From positions 310,001 to 374,000 of the forward strand of contig NZ_VEFR01000003.1 of NCBI RefSeq assembly GCF_007679035.1: a stretch of DNA of 64,000 nt. The letters are read 5' to 3'. The notes below the pieces were generated by a model. The model searched no databases, was not told the DNA's origin, and saw only the letters and a list, made by a program, of their open reading frames with translations. The stretch comes from Agrococcus jejuensis. Lineage in GTDB: Bacteria > Actinomycetota > Actinomycetes > Actinomycetales > Microbacteriaceae. Position numbers and translations under genes: made by a program. Positions 18,632 through 27,819 of the stretch are shown here, piece by piece; position 1 is the first letter of the stretch, and each line of letters begins with the position of its first letter.

Positions 18632-21220
18632 TCAGCAGCCAGGATCCTGCCCGTCGCGGGTCGAGCCGACGACGATCGACACGGGCGATGACGCGGGCCC
18701 GTTCGTGCCGGGATCGGGGTTCTGGTCGAGCACCTGGCAGCGTTGACCGTTGCCGGCCTGCGCCCATGTGATCTGCAGGTTCGCGGGATCGAAGCCTGCG
18801 GAGCTCATCGACGATCTGGCATCCGAGAGCGATTGGCCCTCGAGGTCGGGGATCGCGGCGTCGGGTGGCGTGAACTGCGAGCCGTCGCTGATGAGCAGCG
18901 TCACCGAGGTCTCGGGCAGCACGAGCGAGTCGGCGCCTGGCGAGGTGTACTCGACGCGGCCCGCCTCCTGCGCGCCCGCCACGGTCGCGCCGACGACGAC
19001 CGAGAAGCCTGCGCCCTCGAGGGTCGCGCGCGCCTCCTCGGGCGTCATCGAGGCGACGTTGGGCAGCGCGATGGCGTTGCCCTGCAGCGTCTCGGCGTCG
19101 GGCTGCAGGAACTGCCCGCCGGGGTAGCGCTCGAGGGCCGAGGCCATGACGCCGGTGAAGACCGACGATCTGACGTTCCACATCGCTCTGCCGCCGAGGC
19201 CGAAGATGCCGACCTGGCCGCGGATGTTGCCGACCCACACGCTCGTCGCGACGCTCGAGGAGGCACCGTTGACCCACGTCTGCACGACGTTGTCGTTCGT
19301 GCCCGTCTTCGAGATGACGGGGGCGTTGCCGGGCGGGTTGTTGAGCGGGTTGCGGTTCGTGACCTCCTGCAGCACGAACTGCATGACCGAGGCGACCTCG
19401 GGCGTGATGGCCTGCTCGCAGTCCTGCTGCGGCGGCTGCAGCTCGGTGCCGTCGCGGGCGACGATGCGGTCGATCGCGATGGGCTCGCAGTGCACGCCGC
19501 CGTTCGCGATGGTCTGGAACGCCTCCGCCATGCCCATGGGCGTCACGTTGGTCGAGCCACCGATGAGGGCGGATGCGCCGATGTCGCCACGGTCGATGTA
19601 GCGCTGGTCGAGGAACGAGCCGCCCTCGGCGGGCGTCGTGCCCATCGACTCGGCCGTGCGGAGCACGTCGCAGACGTCGAGGCGCGTGCCCATCTCGATC
19701 GTGCCCGTGTTGAGCGAGTTCACGAAGATGTCGGTGACGGTCGAGCGGCTCGAGTTGAGGCCCTCGTTGTTCTGCGGATCGAAGCGCGACGGGCCGATGC
19801 AGGTCGGCACGGTGCGCTCGCGCCGCGAGGTGTCGAGCGACGTGTTCACCGAGTAGCCGGCCTGGATCCACGCCGCGAGGGTGAAGATCTTGAACCCGGA
19901 TCCCGGCTGGAAGCCGTTGCCGCCGCCGTACTCGGGACCGACGTTGAAGTTGATGCCCGTCTCGGTGAGGGGATCGTGCGCCTCGGTGTCGTCGTAGTCC
20001 TTGTTCTGGGCCATCGCGAGCACCCTGCCGGTGGACACCTCGAGCATCGTCACGGCGCCGCCGTACTCGAGGCGCGTCTCGTCGTTCGGCACGAACTCGT
20101 CGAGCGTGCCCTGCACCTCCTCGTTGAGGCCGACGTCGATCGACGTGTAGATCGACATGCCGCCGAGGGCGAGCGTGCGGGTGGATGCGTCGCGGTCGCC
20201 GCCGAGGATGTACGAGCCGTCGGCCTGCGGGTTCTGCAGCAGCTCGGTGACGTAGTCGCAGAAGAACGCCGTCGACCCGTAGTACGAGGCGATGCAGCCG
20301 TTCTGCGCAGGCTGGACGTTCATGAAGGCGTCGTCGACGGGCGTCGCGACGGCCTCGTCGTGCTGCTCCTGCGTGATGTATCCCACGTCGAGCATCGCGT
20401 CGACGATGTAGTTGCGTCGCACCTCGTTGCGCTCGTAGTTGTCGGGCGAGAAGAGGTTGAGCGTCGACGGGTTCTGCACGATCGTCATGATCGACGCGGC
20501 CTGCGCGATCGTGAGCTCGTACGCGTTCACGCCGAAGTAGCGCTGCGCGGCGGCCTGGATGCCGTAGGTGGCGTTGCCGAAGTTCGCGATGTTCAGGTAC
20601 GCGGCGAGGATCTCGTTCTTCGTGTAGCGCTGCTCGAGGCCGATGGCGAAGCGCATCTCCTGCAGCTTGCGACCGTACGAGTCGGTCGTCTGGTCGGCGC
20701 ACAGCTCCGGGTCCATGCGCTCGTCGGTGTCGGGGTCGACGATCTGGCACGCCACCTCGACGATCTGCTGGCGCACGAGCTGCATCGTGAGGCTCGACGC
20801 GCCACCCGATCCACCCGTGACCTGGCCGAGCGCCGCACGGGCGATCGACGGGGCGTCGACGCCGCCGTGGTCGTAGAAGCGGCGGTCCTCGCCGGCGATG
20901 GCGGCGAGCGGTGCCCACTGGCCGGCCTGCGCCAGGGTGATGATCTCGCGGTTCTGGCTGTAGAACTCTGCGATCGGCACGGCGTTGCCGTCGAGCGTGC
21001 CGTAGATCGTCGAGACCTCCGACTGCTCGTCGATCTGCGCGAACTCCGGCAGGTTCTCGAAGATGTCGAGACCGCTGTTGGCCGTGCTGGATGCGACGGC
21101 GACGGCAGGGGTCACGGTGGCGCTCACGAGGAGGCCGGCGACGACGGAGAAGCCGATCAGGCCGAGGAGGCTCCCGAGCAGGGAACCCGGCGCGTGCTTG
21201 GCGGTCGAGCGGGCTGGCAT
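18632..21220 (-). CDS. Class A penicillin-binding protein with PASTA domains
   Basis: Bifunctional peptidoglycan glycosyltransferase and transpeptidase, 862 residues, anchored by one N-terminal TM segment (about residues 12-42). The GT51 domain (about 75-260) has AIAGEDRRFYDHGGVD with catalytic Glu and the SLTMQLVRQ motif. The transpeptidase domain (about 350-690) has the nucleophile in QPGSGFKIF (S-x-x-K), the SLN triad motif in VNSLNTGTIEMG and KTG in VISKTGTNDN. Two PASTA repeats follow (about 725-855) and probably bind muropeptide or cell wall. ATG at 21220 is supported by TACCCT 7 bases upstream; an earlier frame extension lacks any signal. Confidence 0.95.
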   Translation of the reverse strand: MPARSTAKHAPGSLLGSLLGLIGFSVVAGLLVSATVTPAVAVASSTANSGLDIFENLPEFAQIDEQSEVSTIYGTLDGNAVPIAEFYSQNREIITLAQAGQWAPLAAIAGEDRRFYDHGGVDAPSIARAALGQVTGGSGGASSLTMQLVRQQIVEVACQIVDPDTDERMDPELCADQTTDSYGRKLQEMRFAIGLEQRYTKNEILAAYLNIANFGNATYGIQAAAQRYFGVNAYELTIAQAASIMTIVQNPSTLNLFSPDNYERNEVRRNYIVDAMLDVGYITQEQHDEAVATPVDDAFMNVQPAQNGCIASYYGSTAFFCDYVTELLQNPQADGSYILGGDRDASTRTLALGGMSIYTSIDVGLNEEVQGTLDEFVPNDETRLEYGGAVTMLEVSTGRVLAMAQNKDYDDTEAHDPLTETGINFNVGPEYGGGNGFQPGSGFKIFTLAAWIQAGYSVNTSLDTSRRERTVPTCIGPSRFDPQNNEGLNSSRSTVTDIFVNSLNTGTIEMGTRLDVCDVLRTAESMGTTPAEGGSFLDQRYIDRGDIGASALIGGSTNVTPMGMAEAFQTIANGGVHCEPIAIDRIVARDGTELQPPQQDCEQAITPEVASVMQFVLQEVTNRNPLNNPPGNAPVISKTGTNDNVVQTWVNGASSSVATSVWVGNIRGQVGIFGLGGRAMWNVRSSVFTGVMASALERYPGGQFLQPDAETLQGNAIALPNVASMTPEEARATLEGAGFSVVVGATVAGAQEAGRVEYTSPGADSLVLPETSVTLLISDGSQFTPPDAAIPDLEGQSLSDARSSMSSAGFDPANLQITWAQAGNGQRCQVLDQNPDPGTNGPASSPVSIVVGSTRDGQDPGC

Positions 21221-21227
21221 GCTAGCG

Positions 21228-21233
21228 AGGGTA
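21228..21233 (-). promoter_or_regulatory. -10-like hexamer TACCCT for the class A PBP
   Basis: On the minus strand TACCCT ends 7 bases before the ATG at 21220 with no Shine-Dalgarno site between, consistent with a leaderless mRNA. Confidence 0.4.
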
Positions 21234-21273
21234 CGGCACCCATCTATGAACGCCCGCGAGGCGAGGAGGCCCC

Positions 21274-21426
21274 ATGACGACCTGGGAGTACGCGACGACA
21301 CCGCTCCTGATCCACAAGGAGACCGCGATCCTCAACAACTGGGGCGCCGACGGGTGGGAGCTCGTGCACATCGCGACCGGCGCCGAGGGCGGCCTCATCG
21401 CCTTCCTGAAGCGGCCGAAGGCGTGA
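21274..21426 (+). CDS. DUF4177-type small protein (50 aa)
   Basis: A short protein beginning MTTWEYATTPLLIHKETAIL and including NNWGADGWELVHIATG. The WEY start and GADGWELV motif match the DUF4177 pattern of actinobacteria, where it often precedes a RidA gene. The ATG has a GAGG box 7 bases upstream. Its stop overlaps the next start (GTGA), so it is coupled to the RidA-like gene. The function is unknown. Confidence 0.8.
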   Translation: MTTWEYATTPLLIHKETAILNNWGADGWELVHIATGAEGGLIAFLKRPKA

Positions 21427-21881
21427 GCGTCGCGGCCCGCCTGGCCGAGCTCGGGCTCTCGCTGCCCGCCGTCGCAGCCCCCGTCGCGGCCTACGTGCCC
21501 GCCGTCGTCTCTGGCAACCTCGTCTTCACGTCCGGCCAGCTGCCCTTCGTCGACGGCGCGCTCCCGGCAGCCGGCAAGGTCGGCGCCGAGGTGTCGGCCG
21601 ACGACGCCAAGGGCTACGCGGCCACGTGCATCCTCAACGCCCTGGCAGCCGTCGAGTCGCAGATCGGCTCGCTCGACCGTGTGACGCGCATCGTGAAGGT
21701 GACGGGCTTCGTGGCGAGCGCGCCCGGGTTCTCGGGCCAGCCGGGCGTCGTGAACGGCGCCTCCGAGCTGCTCGGCGAGCTGCTGGGCGACGCAGGCGTG
21801 CACGCCCGCTCGGCCGTGGGCGTCGCGGAGCTGCCGCTCGACGCTCCGGTCGAGATCGAGCTCATCGCCGAGTTCGCCTAG
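21423..21881 (+). CDS. RidA/YjgF-family protein (enamine/imine deaminase-like)
   Basis: A 152-residue protein of the RidA superfamily, whose members hydrolyse reactive enamines such as 2-aminoacrylate released by PLP enzymes. Visible features are LVFTSGQLPFVDGALP, NALAAVESQIGSLDRV and the C-terminal ARSAVGVAELPLDAPVEIE, where the Arg is the usual substrate-binding residue. This longer form (about 150 rather than 125-130 residues) is the YjgF-like group common in actinobacteria. The GTG start overlaps the DUF4177 stop. It runs convergent to acs. Confidence 0.88.
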   Translation: MSVAARLAELGLSLPAVAAPVAAYVPAVVSGNLVFTSGQLPFVDGALPAAGKVGAEVSADDAKGYAATCILNALAAVESQIGSLDRVTRIVKVTGFVASAPGFSGQPGVVNGASELLGELLGDAGVHARSAVGVAELPLDAPVEIELIAEFA

Positions 21882-21894
21882 CCGCAAGACCGTT

Positions 21895-21940
21895 GGAGGT
21901 CTTCGGCCGCTTGCGACATCGCAAGCGGCCGAAGACCTCC
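21895..21940. terminator. Long perfect dyad between convergent genes (bidirectional terminator)
   Basis: A 22-bp perfect inverted repeat with only 2 central bases (21895-21916 with 21919-21940). It sits between the ends of the RidA gene (+) and acs (-). In RNA the centre opens to a small loop. No long T-run follows, but AGACCTCC ends suit strong hairpin termination in both directions. Confidence 0.75.
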
Positions 21941-21949
21941 ATGCTCTGG

Positions 21950-23896
<1,947 letters not shown>

Positions 23897-24003
23897 GTCG
23901 GGTGCTCCCTTGCATGCGGACGTGACCCTCCGACCCTATGCGACGCCCGAGGCGACGCGGTTGCGAACGGTTGCGGCCTGTGGGCAGGGCGGACGCGGCG
24001 GAG

Positions 24004-24112
24004 TATGCTCCGGAACTGTCGATCCCGTGTCGACACGGCAGGCCTGCGTCGGATTCCCCCGATCCGTGCGCCTGCGGCGGCGCCCGTTCCCCCCAATGGG
24101 CGCCGCCTTCCA
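24004..24112 (+). ncRNA. 6C small RNA (with its -10 box at 24004-24009)
   Basis: Two adjacent stem-loops with C-rich loops fit the actinobacterial 6C RNA. The first pairs CGGAT with ATCCG (24050-24066) around a loop containing CCCCC. The second is a 13-bp helix (24076-24088 with 24095-24107, one G-U pair) whose loop is exactly CCCCCC. A TATGCT hexamer at 24004-24009 puts the transcript start near 24016. From memory, the M. tuberculosis 6C RNA lies close to the same tad-like genes, which supports the call. It is reported to affect growth and envelope genes through its C-rich loops. Ends are estimates; it fills most of the gap between acs and tadA. Confidence 0.85.
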
Positions 24113-24219
24113 TGTGCCGCGGCGCTCACGGCGCCGGACGGGCTCCACAGGCGGCGCTCGTCCACAGGCCGTGGATGCGGGCGCCCGCGAGACGAGGGAT
24201 GCGCGGCAGCATCCTGCGC

Positions 24220-25206
24220 ATGGCCGGCATCCCCTTCGTCGCAGGGCAGGCACGCAGGGGCGCCGCACGCCTCGGCACGGGCGGTGCGCCCATGCACGAG
24301 TTCGGCGAGCTCGCGGCGCTCGTCGGCGAGGAGGCGGTGACTGACGTGTTCGTCGCCGCTGGGCGCGCCTGGGTGGACCGCGGTGCCGGCGCGACGCCGA
24401 CGTCGCTCGTGCTCGACGAGGCGCGCGTGCGGGCGCTCGCGGTCGAGCTCGTCGCAGCCGGTGGCAGGCACGTCGACGAGGCGTCGCCGTGCGTCGACGT
24501 GCGCCTGCACGACGGCATCCGCGTGCACGTGGCGCTGCCACCGATCGCCGTCGAGGGCACGCAGCTGTCCATCCGGCTGCCGCGGGCCGAGCGGCTCGAC
24601 CTCGACGCGCTCGAGGCGACCGGGGCGTTCGCGCTCGTGCGGCGCGAGCGCATCGATGAGCTCGTCGGACGCCGGGCGAACCTGCTCGTCACGGGCGCAG
24701 GAGGCTCTGGCAAGACCACGCTGCTCGCGGCGATGCTCTCGGCCGCGCCCGCGGGCGAGCGCATCGTGACGATCGAGGACGTCGCCGAGCTGCGCATCCG
24801 GCACGACCACGTCGTCGCGCTGCAGACGCGGCAGGCGAACCTCGAGGGCGCCGGCGAGGTCGACCTCGCGAGGCTCGTGCGCGAGGCGCTGCGGATGCGA
24901 CCCGATCGGCTCGTGCTCGGCGAGTGCCGCGGCGCCGAGATCCGCGAGCTGCTCGCGGCGCTCAACACCGGGCACGACGGGGGAGCGGGCACGCTGCACG
25001 CCAACGCGCTCGCCGACGTGCCGGCGCGGCTCGAGGCGCTCGGCGCGCTCGCCGGGCTCTCGCCCGCCGCGCTCGCCAGGCAGGCGGTGAGCGCGTTCGA
25101 CGCCGTGCTGCACGTCGAGCGCACGCCCGGCGGACGTCGCGTCGCTGCGCTCGGCGCGCTCGCGATGCGCGGCGACCGGCTGGAGGTCGTGGATGCGCAG
25201 CGCTGA
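24220..25206 (+). CDS. TadA/CpaF-type secretion ATPase
   Basis: Motor ATPase of a Tad-type pilus or secretion system, in the type II/IV secretion ATPase family. With this start it has 328 residues: an N-terminal region beginning with helix MHEFGELAALVGEEAVTDVF, Walker A VTGAGGSGKTTLLAAML (about residues 157-173), the Asp box IEDVAELRI, Walker B PDRLVLGECRGAEI and the His box LNTGHDGGAGTLHANAL. Candidate starts are ATGs at 24199, 24220 and 24292; none has a good Shine-Dalgarno site, so the first 25 residues are uncertain. It is shorter than CpaF of complete tad loci. The stop overlaps the next start. Confidence 0.9.
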   Translation: MAGIPFVAGQARRGAARLGTGGAPMHEFGELAALVGEEAVTDVFVAAGRAWVDRGAGATPTSLVLDEARVRALAVELVAAGGRHVDEASPCVDVRLHDGIRVHVALPPIAVEGTQLSIRLPRAERLDLDALEATGAFALVRRERIDELVGRRANLLVTGAGGSGKTTLLAAMLSAAPAGERIVTIEDVAELRIRHDHVVALQTRQANLEGAGEVDLARLVREALRMRPDRLVLGECRGAEIRELLAALNTGHDGGAGTLHANALADVPARLEALGALAGLSPAALARQAVSAFDAVLHVERTPGGRRVAALGALAMRGDRLEVVDAQR

Positions 25207-26029
25207 CCTCGAGGCGGTCGCGACGCACGTGCAGCGCGTCGCGGCCGTCACGGCGGGCGGCGTGCCGCTGCACGCGGCATGGGGCTACGTGGGCGTGGAT
25301 CGGGCGACGCGGGAGCCCGCGCACGCCGAGGCGTGGCGGCTGTGCGACGCGGTGCTCGACGTCGCCGCCGAGTCCGGTGCGCCGGTCGCCGGCGTGCTCG
25401 CGCGGCTCGCGGGCACGCTGCGCGACCGGGCGGCGAGCCTGCGCGCCGTCGACGTCGCGCTCGCCGCGCCCCGCTCGACGGCGAAGGTCGTCGCGGCGCT
25501 GCCCCTCGTCGGCATCGGCTTCGGGATGCTGCTCGGGATGGACCCCGTCGGCGCACTGCTCGGCTCGCCGATCGGGCTCGCGGCGCTCGCGGCCGGCCTC
25601 GGCCTCGGCGGCGCCGCCTGGGCGTGGACGCGGCGCATCGTGCGCGCGGCATCCGCGGGCTCGCCGACGGCGGGGCTCGAGCTCGAGCTCGTCGCGGTCG
25701 CGCTCGCGGGCGGCGTCGGCGTCGATCGGGCGCGCGCGATCGTCGCCTCGGCGCTCGCGACGCACGACGTCGTCGGCGTCGACGGCGAGGCGATCGACGA
25801 GACGCTGCGCATCGCGCAGGCTGCCGGCGTGCCGGCGGTCGGCCTGCTGCAGGCCGAGGCCGACGCGGCGCGCGTGCGCGAGCGCCTCGACGGACAGGAG
25901 CGAGCCGAGCGCGCATCCGTGCGCCTGGTGGTGCCGCTCGGCGTCTGCGTGCTGCCCGCCTTCGGGCTGCTCGCGATCGTGCCGCTCGTGCTCACGATGC
26001 TCGCGCAGACGATCGTGCCGATCGTCTGA
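25193..26029 (+). CDS. Tad membrane platform protein, apparent TadB-TadC-like fusion
   Basis: Inner-membrane platform protein of the T2SSF (GspF/TadB/TadC) type, 278 residues. The second half is a clear T2SSF unit (about 155-275: ELVAVALAGGVGVDRARAIV through LVVPLGVCVLPAFGLLAIV and a final TM). The first half repeats a similar pattern (TAGGVPLHAAW, then SGAPVAGVLARLAGTLRDRA) and ends with two TM segments (about 98-145). This suggests the two platform genes of related actinobacteria are fused or that the first copy has decayed. ATG at 25193 overlaps the ATPase gene by 14 bases, indicating coupling. Confidence 0.82.
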   Translation: MRSADLEAVATHVQRVAAVTAGGVPLHAAWGYVGVDRATREPAHAEAWRLCDAVLDVAAESGAPVAGVLARLAGTLRDRAASLRAVDVALAAPRSTAKVVAALPLVGIGFGMLLGMDPVGALLGSPIGLAALAAGLGLGGAAWAWTRRIVRAASAGSPTAGLELELVAVALAGGVGVDRARAIVASALATHDVVGVDGEAIDETLRIAQAAGVPAVGLLQAEADAARVRERLDGQERAERASVRLVVPLGVCVLPAFGLLAIVPLVLTMLAQTIVPIV

Positions 26030-26041
26030 GACCGGCCGAGG

Positions 26042-26689
26042 TCAGCGCTGCGCGTCGGCGTTCGGCCCGGCGTCGGGCGACGGCTGCTGCTGCCAAGGCT
26101 GCGCGGCCTGCCACCGCTGCGCGGGATGAGCGCTCCACGCCGCCTCGCGCTGCCACGCGGCGGGTGCGACGTCGGGGGAGAGCGCGGGGGTCGCGCTGCG
26201 CTCGTAGCGTGCGCCGCGCTCGGACGACGCGAGGAAGCCGGGCACGAACGCCGCGAGCCCCGTGACGAGCAGCACGCCGGAGAGCACGGCACCGCCGAGC
26301 GTGAACGCCAGGATCAGGCCACCGGGGAGCCCCGCATCCTGCAGCCGTCGCCAGCCGAGCGCGAGCGTCGGCACCGCGAGGGCGAGCAGCAGCAGGCCGC
26401 CGAGCGCCATGATGGCGAGCCCCGGCAGCGCGCGCTGGACCACGATGCCCGGCGCGGCCGCGACGAGGCCGGGATCGGCGTCGATCGCCGCCAGCGCGTC
26501 GCGAGCCAGCAGCACCACGACGACGGCGCCCGGCATCAGCAGCACGACGCTCGCGAGCGCGAGCGTCAGCTGCGCCCACCAGAACTCGCTGCGGCTCGCG
26601 CGACCGCGGAACGTCGCGTACTTCCGCAGGAAGCGCACCATGCCGGCGGGGCCGATGCCGTAGTGCGGCTGGTCGAGGGGCACGCTCAT
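26042..26689 (-). CDS. DUF805 membrane protein
   Basis: A 215-residue membrane protein in the opposite orientation, lodged inside the Tad cluster. The N-terminus (YGIGPAGMVRFLRKYATFRG, then RASRSEFWWAQLTLAL) is the DUF805 signature, followed by about four TM segments and the motif TLALGWRRLQDAGLPGG. The last 50 residues are hydrophilic, rich in Gln, Ala, Trp and Pro. ATG at 26689 is the start closest to the domain. DUF805 proteins are of unknown function. Its stop is only 12 bases from the platform gene stop. Confidence 0.88.
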   Translation of the reverse strand: MSVPLDQPHYGIGPAGMVRFLRKYATFRGRASRSEFWWAQLTLALASVVLLMPGAVVVVLLARDALAAIDADPGLVAAAPGIVVQRALPGLAIMALGGLLLLALAVPTLALGWRRLQDAGLPGGLILAFTLGGAVLSGVLLVTGLAAFVPGFLASSERGARYERSATPALSPDVAPAAWQREAAWSAHPAQRWQAAQPWQQQPSPDAGPNADAQR

Positions 26690-26855
26690 CCGTCCAGTGA
26701 AGCAGCGCGCTCCTGCGCGAGCGCCGCGCGGGCTCGGCTCCACAGGTGCGGCGCATCCACATCGCGCCGGTCTGCGCCGACGGCCCGGGCTCTCCGCGGC
26801 GACCCTGGACCCCCGCGCGTCGACGAGGCGCGCAGGAGAGGAAGGAGGAGCGGAC

Positions 26856-27032
26856 ATGGACAGGCTCAGGAGGCTCGTCGACGACGAGACGGGCGCCGCG
26901 ACCGCGGAGTACGTGATCGCGACGATGGCCGCCGTCGGATTCGCCGGGCTGCTGGTGGTGATCCTGCGCAGCGACGAGGTGCGGCAGGTGCTCACCGACA
27001 TGGTGCAGCGCGCGCTGACCGTGCAGCAGTGA
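26856..27032 (+). CDS. DUF4244 pilin-like small protein
   Basis: A 58-residue single-TM protein: short basic and acidic N-terminus, then DETGAATAEYVIATMAAVGF and a hydrophobic helix to about residue 37. The G-A-A-T-A-E-Y pattern is the processing-site-like motif of Flp/TadE pilins, with the Glu at +5 relative to the likely cut after Gly. It matches the DUF4244 family found at this place in actinobacterial tad-like loci. A strong GGAAGGAGGAG box precedes the ATG at good spacing, the best ribosome site in the window, so high expression is likely. The stop overlaps the next ATG by one base. Confidence 0.88.
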   Translation: MDRLRRLVDDETGAATAEYVIATMAAVGFAGLLVVILRSDEVRQVLTDMVQRALTVQQ

Positions 27033-27352
27033 TGCGACGCGCGGGCGGCGTGCGCGACGAGCGCGGCGCGGTGACGGCCGAGCTCGCTGCGGCGCTGCCC
27101 GCCGTCGTCGTGATCGCGGCGCTCGCGATCGGTGGCGTCGGCGCGGCTGCTCGGCAGGTGGCGCTGCAGGACGCGGCGGGCGACGCCTCCCGCGCCGCGG
27201 CGCGCGGCGACGCGCCCGAGCCCCATGCGGGTGACGCGGCGATCGAGGTGGCCGTGACGGGCGAGCTCGTGTGCGTCACGCTGCAGACGACGGCGCTCGG
27301 CGGCGTCGTGCCGCTCGCAGCGTCGAGCTGCGCGGACGCGGGCGGCCGGTGA
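27032..27352 (+). CDS. TadE-like pilus assembly protein
   Basis: A 106-residue protein with DERGAVTAELAAALPAVVVI, a TadE-type motif (G-A-V-T-A-E then a TM helix), and a short extracytoplasmic domain of about 60 residues with two Cys residues. It is probably a minor pseudopilin. ATG at 27032 overlaps the upstream stop; a GTG at 27029 is in frame but less well placed. The stop overlaps the next gene (GTGA), so the three small TM genes form one coupled unit. Confidence 0.85.
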   Translation: MRRAGGVRDERGAVTAELAAALPAVVVIAALAIGGVGAAARQVALQDAAGDASRAAARGDAPEPHAGDAAIEVAVTGELVCVTLQTTALGGVVPLAASSCADAGGR

Positions 27353-27711
27353 GCGCGGCGGGGCTCGCCGACGATCGCGGCGCGGGCGCGGTGCTGGCGC
27401 TCGCGATCGTGGCGGCGGCGGTGGTCGCGGGCAGCGTGACGCTCGGCGCCTGCGGTCTCGTGGTGGCGTCGGCGCGCGTCGACGCCGCAGCGGATGCCGC
27501 GGCGCTCTCGGCGGCCGACGCAGCAGCCGGCTGGTCGTCCGACGATCCGTGCACCCGCGCCGGGACGGTCGCGGCGGCGAACGGAGCGTCGGTCGTCGCC
27601 TGCTCGCTCGAGGGGCTCACGGCGACGATCGTCGTGGCCGACGCGGGCGGTCTGCCCGTGCGGGGCACCGCCGTCGCCGGTCCTCCCGATGCGCGGGCCG
27701 ACGACGCGTGA
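27349..27711 (+). CDS. TadE/TadG-like protein (Rv3654c type)
   Basis: A 120-residue protein with DDRGAGAVLALAIVAAAVVA, again a D-[ED]-R-G-A motif before a TM helix. It continues with ASARVDAAADAAALSAADAA, a pattern seen in the small secretion-neighbourhood TadE-like proteins of actinobacteria and in TadG. Two Cys residues lie in the external part. The last gene of the cluster, it overlaps its neighbour by 4 bases. No prepilin peptidase (TadV) or TadZ-like gene is next to it. Confidence 0.82.
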   Translation: MSAAGLADDRGAGAVLALAIVAAAVVAGSVTLGACGLVVASARVDAAADAAALSAADAAAGWSSDDPCTRAGTVAAANGASVVACSLEGLTATIVVADAGGLPVRGTAVAGPPDARADDA

Positions 27712-27819
27712 CGCGCGCACCCCATCCGCACGCCAGCGGCGAACGCCGCCCGCCGTGTGCGCGGTGGCGTCGTACGGCGCATGTATGGTGAGGGCGCGTC
27801 AGCGGGAAGGACAAGAGCG

